64,000 bases of DNA, taken from assembly GCA_003331305.1 (NCBI GenBank), contig QOQB01000001.1:1-64000 (forward strand), read 5' to 3'. Position 1 is the stretch's first letter; each line of letters begins with the position of its first letter. Shown here piece after piece: positions 29,126-39,951 of the stretch. The DNA comes from Flavobacteriales bacterium. GTDB lineage: Bacteria > Bacteroidota > Bacteroidia > Flavobacteriales > Flavobacteriaceae. Below the pieces are notes generated by a model. That model searched no databases. It saw only the letters and a program-made list of their open reading frames with translations, and was not told the origin of the DNA. The translations under genes and the position numbers were made by a program.

Positions 29126-29641
29126 ATGTTCCCAAAAACTATAAAAATTGTTTTAGCAACGCTATCCATCGGTTATGCTATTTATCAGTTTATCGAATCT
29201 AATATTGGAAATGGAATCGCTCTAATTTTCCTTTCGGGTGTATTTGTGTTCTTATACTATAAAAACGAGTTTATACTTCTTTCATTTCTTCGACTTCGAA
29301 AGCAAGACTTTGATGGCACATTGCGGTGGTTGCAACGGATCAAAAATCCTAAATCAGCACTGACTCAAAAACAACAAGGCTATTTTTTCTTTTTACATGG
29401 AGTCATTGAATCTCAAAAAAATCTAACCAAAGCAGAACGGCATTTCAAAAAAGCTATCTCTCTTGGTTTAAACATGAAGCACGACTTGGCAATGGCAAAG
29501 CTAAGCTTGGCGGGAATTGTAATGCAAAAGCGTCGCAAGCGTGAAGCCACTTCTCTACTCAATGAGGCCAAAAAGCTTGATAAGCAAGGAATGTTGACAG
29601 ACCAAATAAAAATGATGCAACAACAGTTGAAGAAAATCTAG
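29126..29641 (+). CDS. Membrane-anchored TPR-like protein of unknown function
   Basis: Two N-terminal hydrophobic segments, then helical repeats (AERHFKKAISLGLNMKHDLAMAKLSLAGIVMQKRRKREATSLLNEAKKLD). Confidence 0.6.
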   Translation: MFPKTIKIVLATLSIGYAIYQFIESNIGNGIALIFLSGVFVFLYYKNEFILLSFLRLRKQDFDGTLRWLQRIKNPKSALTQKQQGYFFFLHGVIESQKNLTKAERHFKKAISLGLNMKHDLAMAKLSLAGIVMQKRRKREATSLLNEAKKLDKQGMLTDQIKMMQQQLKKI

Positions 29642-29642
29642 C

Positions 29643-30317
29643 TCAACCTCTCCAGTTATTTAAGATTATTTTAGGTAAATTTTCGCTAAACCAACTTGCA
29701 CGTAAAACTATCATCACGTGCGTCCCTTTGGGTACAGGGATATAGTCTTTCAAATAAAACACAGGGAAAACCAAATCATAAGTGCCGTGAATATGCACCA
29801 CATTGGACAACGGCTCCTCTTGATTCCAATTAAAAAAAGATTCTAGCGCCCAATCTAAATACTCCGGATCTCTAACAGACAGGTATTTTTTGTTTAAATC
29901 CATACGTTTTCGTGCCGCAGGCCCAAACATAAATCCAACAAAATCTTCTAAGTTGTCTACCCATTGTGTAGGAAAGAAACGATACGCTTTTGTTTTACGA
30001 GTGATGCGCATATGTATAGGAAATTCTTTATGACTTCGAACGCTTGAAACAATAATTACGTTTCGACAAGAAATAAGTTTAGACATTTCCTGCACCAAAA
30101 CACCACCAAAAGATACACCGACTAATACAGGGTTTGGATGTGTAACCTTCTCACACATCCGCATGGCGTAAGAAGTCAACGTTTCATTTTTATTTGGCGT
30201 AAGCCAATCTAAGCGATGAATTTCGAACAAATTACCTAGTGTAATAAAATCAAAAATAGACGTATTAGCAGCCATTCCAGGCATCATGTATACATGTATT
30301 ATATTCGCCTTTTCCAT
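29643..30317 (-). CDS. Alpha/beta hydrolase-like protein
   Basis: NPVLVGVSFGGVLVQEMSKL nucleophile elbow; VVHIHGTYDLVFP. Confidence 0.75.
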   Translation of the reverse strand: MEKANIIHVYMMPGMAANTSIFDFITLGNLFEIHRLDWLTPNKNETLTSYAMRMCEKVTHPNPVLVGVSFGGVLVQEMSKLISCRNVIIVSSVRSHKEFPIHMRITRKTKAYRFFPTQWVDNLEDFVGFMFGPAARKRMDLNKKYLSVRDPEYLDWALESFFNWNQEEPLSNVVHIHGTYDLVFPVFYLKDYIPVPKGTHVMIVLRASWFSENLPKIILNNWRG

Positions 30318-30369
30318 TGTTAACTAAATGTACATATTTTTTTGTAAATTTGCATCCTAGCAATTTTTT

Positions 30370-30663
30370 ATGGGTAAAATTAACGTCACTGACAATTCTT
30401 TCTTGCGCCAATTTGAAACAGAAGTTGAAGGAGAACTCGCCAAAATAGAATACGCACAACAAGAGCGTAAAATATTTCTCACCAAACTAGTTGTCCCAAA
30501 AGACAATTGTCCCAATGACTTTAGCGATGCATTTATTAAAGAAGTACTTTCCATAATTGCGGAACGCAACGTTAGTATGATGCCAACAAGTCCAGAGATT
30601 GTGCGTTTTATTAGAAAAAATAAGCGTTATCGCAGCATGCTCCCTATTGGTGTGCGTATCTAA
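30370..30663 (+). CDS. Small GNAT-like (YjdJ-type) N-acetyltransferase
   Basis: 97 aa; IEYAQQERKIFLTKLVVPK...EVLSIIAERNVSMMPTSPEIVRFIRKNKRYRSMLP. Confidence 0.65.
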   Translation: MGKINVTDNSFLRQFETEVEGELAKIEYAQQERKIFLTKLVVPKDNCPNDFSDAFIKEVLSIIAERNVSMMPTSPEIVRFIRKNKRYRSMLPIGVRI

Positions 30664-31991
30664 GCCACCTGTGTTCCCACAGCGTTATTAAATTTAAAAT
30701 CTACCAAGCCATCATCGGCTATTTGGGTTAGCTCTATGGTGTGTATGGTATTACACAGAGCAGGATCCCAATAGGTTTTCACTTTAACATAATTGGGCGT
30801 GAAGCCGTGAATATATCCGTTTTTGTTTTCTGATTCAAAAAGCACCTCTTGGGTAGTTCCTAACTGTTGTTCGTAAAATGCCCTACGTTTTTTTTGCGAT
30901 AAGCCGCGTAACATTTTGCTACGCTTTACGCGTATATTTTTTGGGACAGGGTTTGGCAATTCAGCGGCAATTGTATTGGCGCGCTCAGAATATGAAAATA
31001 CGTGTAAATAGGACACATCTAGCTCACTTAAAAAATGATAGGTTTCCATAAAGTGCTCATCCGTCTCGCCAGGAAATCCTACTATAACATCCACGCCAAT
31101 ACACGCATGTGACATTCGGTTTTTAATTTGATCTACACGTTTAACATACAATTCGCGCTGATACCTACGGCGCATAGCCGCTAAAACAGCATTACTCCCA
31201 CTCTGCAGGGGGATATGAAAGTGGGGGACAAAGCGCTTGGACTGCGCTACAAAATCAATGGTGTCTTGCCGCAGCAAGTTGGGCTCAATTGATGAAATCC
31301 GAATACGGGCCAATCCTTCTGTCTCATCTAACGCATGAACCAAGTCAAAAAAAGTATGTTCGTGTTTTTTAGCACCGAATTCTCCTTTGCCAAAATCACC
31401 GATATTTACGCCTGTTAGGACAATTTCTTTAATGCCTTGCGCCACGATTTCATGTGCCTGATTTAAAATATTTGAAAGCGTGTCGCTTCTAGAAAAGCCA
31501 CGAGCTAGCGGGATAGTGCAGTAAGTGCACTTGTAATCGCATCCGTCTTGAACTTTTAAAAACGCGCGTGTACGCTCTCCTATGGCATAGCTACCAACAT
31601 ACTGCTCTACCTCATCAATAGTACATGCATGAACGCCACGGGGTGATTTACTCTCAAGAAAATCTACTACATTAAATTTTTCATTTGCTCCTAAAACCAA
31701 ATCCACACCATCTAATGCGGCTGACTCTTCAGGCTTTAGTTGGGCGTAACATCCAATAGCAACCAAAAAGCCGTCAGGGTTTTGCTTGAGTGCCTGTTTC
31801 ACGACAGACTTAAATTTTTTATCTGCATTTTCAGTTACCGAACACGTATTTATTACATATACGTCGGCAGTTTTATCAAAGGAAACTTGCTCGTAACCAG
31901 CAGTAGTAAACGATCGGGCAATGGTAGATGTCTCTGAAAAATTCAGTTTACATCCCAGCGTATAAAATGCTACCGTTTTTGAAGTGGACAT
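30660..31991 (-). CDS. mtaB: tRNA (t6A37)-methylthiotransferase MtaB
   Basis: Radical SAM CDYKCTYCTIPLARG; UPF0004 YTLGCKLNFSETSTI; GFPGETDEHF. Confidence 0.93.
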   Translation of the reverse strand: MSTSKTVAFYTLGCKLNFSETSTIARSFTTAGYEQVSFDKTADVYVINTCSVTENADKKFKSVVKQALKQNPDGFLVAIGCYAQLKPEESAALDGVDLVLGANEKFNVVDFLESKSPRGVHACTIDEVEQYVGSYAIGERTRAFLKVQDGCDYKCTYCTIPLARGFSRSDTLSNILNQAHEIVAQGIKEIVLTGVNIGDFGKGEFGAKKHEHTFFDLVHALDETEGLARIRISSIEPNLLRQDTIDFVAQSKRFVPHFHIPLQSGSNAVLAAMRRRYQRELYVKRVDQIKNRMSHACIGVDVIVGFPGETDEHFMETYHFLSELDVSYLHVFSYSERANTIAAELPNPVPKNIRVKRSKMLRGLSQKKRRAFYEQQLGTTQEVLFESENKNGYIHGFTPNYVKVKTYWDPALCNTIHTIELTQIADDGLVDFKFNNAVGTQVA

Positions 31992-32033
31992 TTGATAATT
32001 TATGGCAAATATACAATGCTAATTTGCTATTAA

Positions 32034-33200
32034 TCAAAGAAATGATTGACGAAAACTCTTTGTGTTTTCAAAAATATAGGTTAGTACTAGTTTTGAGGAT
32101 TCGCTGAGATCTTTCGCTCGTCTCTCCATAACAGTCGCAGCCGTTTCTAAGACTTTATCAAGTCGATTTTCGGCAAACCCCTGAGCTCCTCCACGTGAGA
32201 AACTCGGCACATAAGCGCGCGGAAAACCAGTCGAGAAAATATTACAACACACTCCGATTACCGTGGCAGTATTTAATGCAGTGTGAATAGCCGTTTTGGA
32301 ATGGTCTCCTATTATAGGTCCACAAAACTGTAGTCCTGTGCGAATAAATTTTTGTTGGGTATAATTCCATGCGCGAACTTCACCATAATCGTTTTTTAGA
32401 TTTGATGCATCTGTGGCCGCGCCAAGATTGCACCATTCACCTACAACAGCGTTACCTAAAAAACCATCGTGTCCTTTGTTGCTATTTCCAAAAAAAATAA
32501 CGTTGTTGAGCTCACCTCCAACTTTCGAGTTTTCACCCAAACTAGTCCCGCCATACACTTTAGCTCCCATTTTGATAACGGAGTTTTTACCAACATATAA
32601 CGGTCCTCGCAAAAGTGAGCCTTCCATGACTACTGCGTCGTCATCTAAAATGACAGGCCCTTGAGTAGTGTTAAAAGTAGCTGCTAACGCTGATACATTG
32701 GCACCAACTATGACAGGGTGTTTTCCAAAATGTTGATTAGAATCGTGAAGTATGTTGTTATGGGTTTCTTCAAAAAAGGTAGCATCGTCACATATAGCTT
32801 GTGCGTTGTGTGTAAACAAATCCCAAGGATAGCGAATAATTGTTACGGGTTTAGAAAAACTGATTTTTTCGAGTGCATTTATTTTATCTGCCGCACTAGA
32901 CTGCGCTCCCCTAAAGGCTAATAGCTGATCGTTATATAGCAACTTTTGCCCCTCTTTTAGTTGCTTAATCGCTTTTATTAAATCTATAGACGGCAAACAA
33001 CCAGCTAAAACAGCTACATCAAAAGATGGTGTTTTTGGTTGTAAGTAGGCTTCTGTTTCTGCAACAGCTACGGCATCTAGCACATGCTCCCAGCGTTTTG
33101 CTAGCGTCATCCCGCCCATAAACAAATCTGCTACAGGCCGCGTATACACAAGTGGAAGTAAGTCGGTGCGGTTTGGTCCGTCAAATAAGCATAAACGCAT
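32034..33200 (-). CDS. GlmU-family putative sugar-1-phosphate nucleotidyltransferase (left-handed beta-helix C-terminus)
   Basis: MRLCLFDGPNRTDLLPLVYTRPVADLFMGGMTLAKRW; hexapeptide region GEWCNLGAATDASNLKNDYGEVRAWN. Confidence 0.85.
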   Translation of the reverse strand: MRLCLFDGPNRTDLLPLVYTRPVADLFMGGMTLAKRWEHVLDAVAVAETEAYLQPKTPSFDVAVLAGCLPSIDLIKAIKQLKEGQKLLYNDQLLAFRGAQSSAADKINALEKISFSKPVTIIRYPWDLFTHNAQAICDDATFFEETHNNILHDSNQHFGKHPVIVGANVSALAATFNTTQGPVILDDDAVVMEGSLLRGPLYVGKNSVIKMGAKVYGGTSLGENSKVGGELNNVIFFGNSNKGHDGFLGNAVVGEWCNLGAATDASNLKNDYGEVRAWNYTQQKFIRTGLQFCGPIIGDHSKTAIHTALNTATVIGVCCNIFSTGFPRAYVPSFSRGGAQGFAENRLDKVLETAATVMERRAKDLSESSKLVLTYIFENTKSFRQSFL

Positions 33201-33221
33201 TTTCCAAAGATAAGCGTAAAT

Positions 33222-33245
33222 AAAAAAACCTCCACAAGGGAGGCT
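33222..33245 (-). terminator. Intrinsic terminator downstream of rpmE
   Basis: Minus strand GCCTCCCTTGTGGAGGTTTTTTTATTT. Confidence 0.82.
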
Positions 33246-33267
33246 CTAAATTGTGCGGAAAATTAAA

Positions 33268-33519
33268 CTACTTCTTAAATTTCGCGTATTTGTTCTTAAA
33301 TTTATCGATACGACCAGCAGTATCCACCAATTTGGATTTACCCGTATAAAATGGATGCGACGTACGAGAAATCTCTAATTTAACAAGCGGATACTCTATA
33401 CCGTCTAAGTCAATAGTCTCTTTGGCATTGGCAGTTGATTTGGTAATAAATACGTCTTGGTTAGACATATCTTTAAACGCCACCAAGCGATAGTTTTCTG
33501 GATGAATACCTTGTTTCAT
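33268..33519 (-). CDS. rpmE2: 50S ribosomal protein L31 type B (start corrected)
   Basis: MKQGIHPENYRLVAFKDMSNQDVFITKSTA...HPFYTGKSKLVDTAGRIDKFKNKY. Confidence 0.95.
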   Translation of the reverse strand: MKQGIHPENYRLVAFKDMSNQDVFITKSTANAKETIDLDGIEYPLVKLEISRTSHPFYTGKSKLVDTAGRIDKFKNKYAKFKK

Positions 33520-33601
33520 AATGCTTTTACCTTTAAAGGGATGCAAATTTAATTATTTTATCTAAATTTACCATACACTTAATCGATAAAAAAGACAACA
33601 C

Positions 33602-34108
33602 ATGGAAACTACACCAAAATTAGGAACCTACAGCTACCGTTTTGGACTTATTGCAGCAGGCACTAGCATCGTATTTAGCCTAATGCTTTACTTTATGGAC
33701 ATGACCTATAATCAACCACCCATAATTCAGGCTTTTAACGTACTTATTCCAACAACGCTTGCCGTTCTAGCAATAGTAAATTTTAAAAAAGACAATCAAG
33801 GCTTGCTTTCGTTAAAGCAATCCATTAAGATGGGAGTTGGCGTATTCTTGGTTACAGGAATCATAGGCCTTTTTTATTTTGCCATTTTTATTACTGTGAT
33901 TGAACCAGATTTTGTTACCAATACGGCACAATTGCAAGCCGAAACACTGCGAGAAACTAATCCTGAACTAGGCGAGGATGTCATCCAAATGCAACAAGAT
34001 AATACAGAGAAATTTTTCTACATGAGTTTTCCATTCATATTGATTATGAACGTCATTATAGGTCTTGTTATAGGGCTTGTAACTGGATTATTTGCAAAAA
34101 ACAGCTAA
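33602..34108 (+). CDS. DUF4199 domain membrane protein
   Basis: Multi-TM; YRFGLIAAGTSIVFSLMLYFMDM...LSLKQSIKMGVGVFLVTGIIGLFY. Confidence 0.8.
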   Translation: METTPKLGTYSYRFGLIAAGTSIVFSLMLYFMDMTYNQPPIIQAFNVLIPTTLAVLAIVNFKKDNQGLLSLKQSIKMGVGVFLVTGIIGLFYFAIFITVIEPDFVTNTAQLQAETLRETNPELGEDVIQMQQDNTEKFFYMSFPFILIMNVIIGLVIGLVTGLFAKNS

Positions 34109-35086
34109 TTGGCAAAACACCCACAATTATCGGTAATTATTCCTTTTTTGAACGAAATAGAGTCGCTACCTGAACTCTATCCGTGGATCGTTCGTACTTT
34201 AGAAAAAGCTGCCCTTTCTTTTGAACTCATTTTAATTGATGATGGTAGCACCGACAGTTCTTGGTCCTGGGTTGAAGAAATTGCAGAGAACGATAAGCGC
34301 GTGTTAGGCATTCGCTTTTTGCGTAACTATGGTAAATCCCAAGCATTACACGCAGGTTTTTTACAATGTAACGGAGACGTTGTATGTACCATGGACGCGG
34401 ATTTACAAGATTCTCCTGAGGAGTTACCCGATTTATATCGCCTAATCACTGATGATGATTATGACATGGTTTCGGGTTGGAAAAAAAAGAGATATGACTC
34501 TATTTTGTTTAAAAACACCCCCTCTAAAATTTTTAATTGGGCAGCACGCAGAGTCTCGGGCATCAAATTGCACGATTTTAATTGCGGACTCAAAGCATAT
34601 CGTTCAGATCTTGTGAAGACAATTGAGGTCTATGGTGAAATGCACCGCTATATACCAGTACTGGCAAAGCAAGCTGGCTTTATTCGGATAGGGGAAAAAG
34701 TAGTGCGACATCAAGCGCGAAAATTTGGACATTCCAAATTTGGCCCAGAACGATTTGTAAAAGGTTTTTTAGACCTTATAACACTTTGGTTTTTGCATCG
34801 ATTTGGACGACGTCCTATGTATATTTTTGGGTTGATTGGAAGCATAATGCTTCTACTAGGGTTTAGCTTCGCTATATATTTAGGTTTCGATAAGCTTTTT
34901 GTCAATCCGTCTGGAAGGCTGATTGCCGATAGGCCACAATTTTACGTAGCCCTCACCACTATGATTTTAGGTAGTCAGTTTTTTTTAGCAGGATTTATTG
35001 GAGAAATTATTGTTCGAAATCGAGACCACAAATTGCGCTACAAAATAAAAGAAACGATTAGCCCCAACTCAAACGGGAATACGTAA
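34109..35086 (+). CDS. Glycosyltransferase family 2 (DPM1/ArnC-like) with C-terminal TM helices; TTG start abutting the upstream stop
   Basis: LSVIIPFLNEIESLPELY, LILIDDGSTDSSW, VCTMDADLQDSPEELPDLY. Confidence 0.93.
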   Translation: MAKHPQLSVIIPFLNEIESLPELYPWIVRTLEKAALSFELILIDDGSTDSSWSWVEEIAENDKRVLGIRFLRNYGKSQALHAGFLQCNGDVVCTMDADLQDSPEELPDLYRLITDDDYDMVSGWKKKRYDSILFKNTPSKIFNWAARRVSGIKLHDFNCGLKAYRSDLVKTIEVYGEMHRYIPVLAKQAGFIRIGEKVVRHQARKFGHSKFGPERFVKGFLDLITLWFLHRFGRRPMYIFGLIGSIMLLLGFSFAIYLGFDKLFVNPSGRLIADRPQFYVALTTMILGSQFFLAGFIGEIIVRNRDHKLRYKIKETISPNSNGNT

Positions 35087-35108
35087 ATTTGTCGTGCAAA
35101 AACACTTC

Positions 35109-36815
35109 ATGAGCACATCTTTTTTAGAACAAGTAGACATTTGGCAAAAAGCACCTTTTGACAATGAAACGCAACAAGCAGTTGCCGCATTGAAAAACAA
35201 CCCAGAAGCCCTAGAAGATGCCTTTTATAAAGATTTAGAATTTGGCACAGGCGGAATGCGAGGGGTTATGGGTGTCGGCACGAACAGAGTAAATAAGTAC
35301 ACTTTTGGGCGTACAACGCAAGGACTGAGCAACTACATAAACAGTCAATTTACAACAGAAACACCACGTGTTGTTATTGGGTATGATTGTCGTCACAACA
35401 GCAAAGAATTAGCAGAAATTGTAGCTGACATTTTCGCTGCAAACAATATCGACGTATTCCTTTTTACTGATCTTCGTGCCACTCCAGAAGTGTCGTTTGC
35501 CGTACGTCACTTAGGTTGTCATTGTGGAGTTGTACTCACCGCATCACACAATCCGCCAGAGTATAATGGCTATAAAGTCTATTGGCAAGACGGAGGGCAA
35601 ATTGTACCACCGCAAGACCGTGCTATTATTGATGAAATCAACAGAACAAATTATCAGGACATACGTTTTGACACACAACAAAGCCGAATTCAACATATTG
35701 ATTCAGATGTTGACCATGCGTTTCAAAAGGCTTCTGTAGAAGTTGGGCGGATTGGGAACGGAAACAGAAGCGCTGTTAAAATTGTTTTTACCTCATTGCA
35801 CGGAACTTCCATCACCGCCATTCCGCAAGTGCTCAAAGCAGCAGGTTATGATAATGTCAGCATCATTGAAGAACAAGCAAAACCTGACGGAAATTTTCCA
35901 ACTGTAAATTCTCCAAACCCCGAAGAACCTGAGGCATTGAAGATCGCCATGCAAAAAGCAAATGACATTGGTGCAGATATCGTGATTGGAACCGACCCCG
36001 ATGCCGACAGATTGGGGATTGCTGTGCGAAATGAAAACAACGAATTAGAACTTTTGAATGGTAATCAAACTATGGTTGCTATGACGGACTTCATCCTAAG
36101 CAAAGGAAGTTTTACAGATACTGACAATGCTTTTGTGGGCTCTACGATAGTTTCCACTCCCATGATGCTGTCTTTGGCCAAGCATTACGGGATTGAGTGC
36201 AAACTTGGACTTACAGGGTTTAAGTGGATTGCCCAGATGATAGAACATTATCCCAACCAAAAGTGTCTTGGTGGTGGCGAGGAAAGCTTTGGTTTTATGG
36301 TGGGAGATTTTGTTCGTGATAAAGATGCCGTCACAGCTGCTTTGTTAGCTTGCGAATTGGCAGCAGAGGCTAAATCGAATGGAAGTTCATTTTTTAAAAC
36401 GCTGCTATCCATATATAATAATTTAGGCCTTTTTCAAGAACGGTTGGTATCTCTAGTGAAAAAAGGAAAGGCAGGGGCAGCCGAAATTGAAACACTAATG
36501 AAGGAATTACGCAACAATCCGCCCAAAACCTTAGACGGTAACACCATCACACATATTGAAGATTACGCATCGGCAACTCGCTACAGCTTGCAATCACAAG
36601 AAAAAGAAATAATACCTTTGCCCAAAGCCAACGTATTGATTTTTATAGCTGAAGATGGTACACGAGTAGCTGCTCGTCCCAGTGGAACAGAACCAAAAAT
36701 TAAGTTCTACTTGAGTGTAAATACTTCATTAAATGCCACAGAAAACTACAGAACAACTAAAGCGGTTTTAGATCAAAAAATCAACCGTATTTTGACTGAA
36801 TTAGGCATATCATGA
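35109..36815 (+). CDS. Phosphoglucomutase/phosphomannomutase (phospho-sugar mutase); start chosen at internal ATG
   Basis: LTASHNPPEYNGYKVYWQDGGQI, GTDPDADRLGIAV, RPSGTEPKIKFY. TAAATTTG at 35084-35091 places the likely TSS at or past the upstream GTG. Confidence 0.93.
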   Translation: MSTSFLEQVDIWQKAPFDNETQQAVAALKNNPEALEDAFYKDLEFGTGGMRGVMGVGTNRVNKYTFGRTTQGLSNYINSQFTTETPRVVIGYDCRHNSKELAEIVADIFAANNIDVFLFTDLRATPEVSFAVRHLGCHCGVVLTASHNPPEYNGYKVYWQDGGQIVPPQDRAIIDEINRTNYQDIRFDTQQSRIQHIDSDVDHAFQKASVEVGRIGNGNRSAVKIVFTSLHGTSITAIPQVLKAAGYDNVSIIEEQAKPDGNFPTVNSPNPEEPEALKIAMQKANDIGADIVIGTDPDADRLGIAVRNENNELELLNGNQTMVAMTDFILSKGSFTDTDNAFVGSTIVSTPMMLSLAKHYGIECKLGLTGFKWIAQMIEHYPNQKCLGGGEESFGFMVGDFVRDKDAVTAALLACELAAEAKSNGSSFFKTLLSIYNNLGLFQERLVSLVKKGKAGAAEIETLMKELRNNPPKTLDGNTITHIEDYASATRYSLQSQEKEIIPLPKANVLIFIAEDGTRVAARPSGTEPKIKFYLSVNTSLNATENYRTTKAVLDQKINRILTELGIS

Positions 36816-38635
36816 GTCCCATTCGGTATATATTACGTTACGCGCTTCCTTACAAGGGGTACATCGCACTTAATATTGTGTTTAATGTGCTGTACGCGCT
36901 TTTTAATGCCATCTCTTTTTTGGCTTTAATGCCCATGCTGGAAGTGCTTTTTGGCAACAACAAAGCACCATTAGAAATGCCTACACTAAAAGGAAGTGAA
37001 TCCTATCGTGAATATGTGTTTGATTCATTTAGATTTCAAATTGCTCATTATGCACAAGACGATGCTGTTAAGGCATTAATGCTGGTTATAGGTGGTGTTT
37101 TAATAACCTTTTTACTAAAAAATCTCTTTAATTATTTTGCTGTCTTTTTTATTACTTATATGCGTAATGGTGTTGTTAAAGACATACAACGAAACCTCTA
37201 TAAAAGGTTGATTTCATATCCTGCAAGTTTCCATGCCAACAACAAAAAAGGAGATACTATAGCCCGTGTTACATCTGATGTAACAGAAGTACAGCGCTCT
37301 TTTTTAAGCGTCTTTGAAATGCTAATAAGAGAACCTTTTACCATTATTTTTGCGTTAACTGCCATGTTTGCTTTGAGTACAAAGTTGACACTGTTTGTTT
37401 TGGCATTTATTCCTATTGCAGGATGGCTTATTTCAATTATTGGAAAAAGCTTAAAATCACGGTCAGAAAAAGTACAGCGAGAACAGGGAGAACTGCTGTC
37501 CTATTTGGAAGAATCTCTTACGGGAATACCCATCATTCAAATCTTTACAGCAGAAGGTATTTTCAATAAAAAATTTGCTGCTATCACCCAACGACTTTTT
37601 AATTTTTCAAATAAACTTATTCACAGAGAAAGTCTTGCAAGCCCAATAAGCGAATTTTTAGGAGTTGCTGTAATTGGTGTTATACTATATATAGGTGGGC
37701 GCCTTGTTTTGGTTGAGCAATCGCTAAGCGGAGAAGAATTCATCACATATATGACTTTGGCTTACGGTGTACTGACTCCGGCTAAATCTATGAGTAGAGC
37801 TGTATACAGTATTCGAAAAGGTAACGCTGCAGCGCAACGTATTATGGAATACCTCTTCCACAAATCAGAAATTCAATCTCCGAAAGAGCCCATAGTACTT
37901 CCTGAATTTTCCTCAGAAATCATTTTTGACAAGGTCCAGTTTAGCTATGAAGAAGAAACAGTAATTCATGGATTAAATTTAAAAATACCAAAAGGACATT
38001 CTGTAGCTCTGGTAGGTGCATCAGGAAGTGGTAAAACAACCTTAGCAAACTTATTAGCGCGTTTTTACGACCCGCAAAAAGGGACCATAAAAATTGACAA
38101 TACACCTATTAATTTGGTAGATCTAAAAGAGCTTCGTAGCATGTTTGCTTACGTAACGCAAGACGCCATACTTTTTCATGACTCGGTAAAAGAGAATCTA
38201 CTTGTAGCAAAGCCAAACGCAACGAATAAAGAAATCGAAAAGGCGCTACAGATTGCCAACGCATCTGACTTTGTAAATCAGCTCCCGCAAGGCATCGACA
38301 CCATTATTGGTGATGCTGGAAACAAACTTTCGGGTGGACAAAAACAACGTTTGGCCATCGCCCGTGCCGTACTTAAAAATCCGCCTGTCATGATTTTGGA
38401 CGAAGCTACTTCGGCTTTGGATACCGAATCAGAAAAACTTGTTCAAGATGCCCTTCAAAAAATGATGCAAAATCGTACTTCGCTTGTCATTGCACACCGT
38501 CTATCCACAATCAAAAGTGCAGATGAAATCATTGTACTGAACAAAGGAGAGATTGTAGAAAGAGGCACACATAAAGAAATGATGGCACAAGAAGGCATGT
38601 ATAAAAAACTGATTGATTTACAATCATTTAACTAA
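36812..38635 (+). CDS. ABC transporter ATP-binding/permease protein (MsbA-like lipid/drug exporter)
   Basis: ABC exporter TM domain; Walker A GASGSGKTT; LSGGQKQRLAIARA; ILDEATSALD. Confidence 0.95.
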   Translation: MSPIRYILRYALPYKGYIALNIVFNVLYALFNAISFLALMPMLEVLFGNNKAPLEMPTLKGSESYREYVFDSFRFQIAHYAQDDAVKALMLVIGGVLITFLLKNLFNYFAVFFITYMRNGVVKDIQRNLYKRLISYPASFHANNKKGDTIARVTSDVTEVQRSFLSVFEMLIREPFTIIFALTAMFALSTKLTLFVLAFIPIAGWLISIIGKSLKSRSEKVQREQGELLSYLEESLTGIPIIQIFTAEGIFNKKFAAITQRLFNFSNKLIHRESLASPISEFLGVAVIGVILYIGGRLVLVEQSLSGEEFITYMTLAYGVLTPAKSMSRAVYSIRKGNAAAQRIMEYLFHKSEIQSPKEPIVLPEFSSEIIFDKVQFSYEEETVIHGLNLKIPKGHSVALVGASGSGKTTLANLLARFYDPQKGTIKIDNTPINLVDLKELRSMFAYVTQDAILFHDSVKENLLVAKPNATNKEIEKALQIANASDFVNQLPQGIDTIIGDAGNKLSGGQKQRLAIARAVLKNPPVMILDEATSALDTESEKLVQDALQKMMQNRTSLVIAHRLSTIKSADEIIVLNKGEIVERGTHKEMMAQEGMYKKLIDLQSFN

Positions 38636-38639
38636 CATT

Positions 38640-39854
38640 ATGCGCTTACACAAAAACCTCGTTTTGGCTGTTTTAAATGGTCTTCAACAAATTTTTAATG
38701 AAGATAAATACGCCGACAAAGTTGTGGCGCAAGTACTCAAAAGCGATAAACGCTGGGGAAGTCGCGACCGTGGTTTTATTGCAGAAACTTCCTATGAAAT
38801 TGTGCGCTGGAAACGCCTTTACGCGACCATTGCTGAAGTACAAGAGCCTTACAATAAAAATGATTTATGGCGGATTTTTGCTGTTTGGGCAACATTGCGT
38901 GGATATCCCCTTCCCGATTGGAAACCTTTTGTTGGAACGCCAACTAGGCGTATAAAAGGACGATTTGAAGCATTACGGAAAGAACGCAAATACCGTGAGT
39001 CTATCCCCGACTGGTTGGACGAACTGGGAATGCATGCCTTGGGAGAAAAAAAATGGGAACAGGAACTTGAAGCCCTAAATACCATGGCGCCAGTTGTATT
39101 ACGCGCAAACACCATAAAGACACTTCCTAAACTCTTGCGAAATACATTGCTTGAGGAAAAAATAACGACACAATTCTTGTCTAAGTATGCTGATGCATTA
39201 ATGCTTGATGAACGTAGTAATGTGTTTAGTACAGAAGCATTTCAAAAAGGTCTTTTTGAGGTGCAAGATGCTGCTTCTCAATGTGTTGCGCCTTTTACGC
39301 AAGCAGAATCGGGCATGCGTGTTATTGATGCCTGTGCAGGAGCGGGTGGAAAATCGCTACATCTTGCTGCCTTTATGCAAAACAAAGGGCAACTTATTGC
39401 ATTGGATATCCATCAATACAAACTACGTGAGCTTAAACGCAGAGCAAAACGCGCTGGTGCACACAACATAGAAACACGCTTGATTGATTCTACCAAAGTG
39501 ATAAAAAAACTGCATCAAACAGCAGATCGAGTTTTGCTTGATGCGCCCTGTAGTGGCTTTGGGGTATTGCGCAGAAATCCAGATGCAAAATGGAAACTAA
39601 GTCAAGAATTCATTGAACGTATTCTGAAAGAACAACAACAAATCCTAACGCAATATGCGCATATGGTAAAACCTGGCGGGAAACTCATATATGTTACATG
39701 TTCCATATTGCCACAAGAAAATGAGGCACAAATTGCTCAGTTTTTACAGTCAGAAATCGGCAAAGCTTTTTCACTAGAAAAAGAAAAACACTTTTGGCCC
39801 TCCGTCCATGGGTTTGACGGGTTTTATATGGCGCGCCTTCAAAGGGCTGTTTAG
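38640..39854 (+). CDS. RsmB/NOP2-family rRNA cytosine-C5 methyltransferase (start corrected)
   Basis: VIDACAGAGGKSLHLA, LLDAPCSGFGVLRRNPDAKW, VTCSILPQENEAQIAQFL. Confidence 0.92.
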   Translation: MRLHKNLVLAVLNGLQQIFNEDKYADKVVAQVLKSDKRWGSRDRGFIAETSYEIVRWKRLYATIAEVQEPYNKNDLWRIFAVWATLRGYPLPDWKPFVGTPTRRIKGRFEALRKERKYRESIPDWLDELGMHALGEKKWEQELEALNTMAPVVLRANTIKTLPKLLRNTLLEEKITTQFLSKYADALMLDERSNVFSTEAFQKGLFEVQDAASQCVAPFTQAESGMRVIDACAGAGGKSLHLAAFMQNKGQLIALDIHQYKLRELKRRAKRAGAHNIETRLIDSTKVIKKLHQTADRVLLDAPCSGFGVLRRNPDAKWKLSQEFIERILKEQQQILTQYAHMVKPGGKLIYVTCSILPQENEAQIAQFLQSEIGKAFSLEKEKHFWPSVHGFDGFYMARLQRAV

Positions 39855-39951
39855 TTTGTTGATAAATAAGTGGGTTTCGTTTATTTTTTACACTCATAAT
39901 ACTAGTCAAGCGAGCAGTAGTATCCCTATTTTTGTGGTTTAATCATTGTCT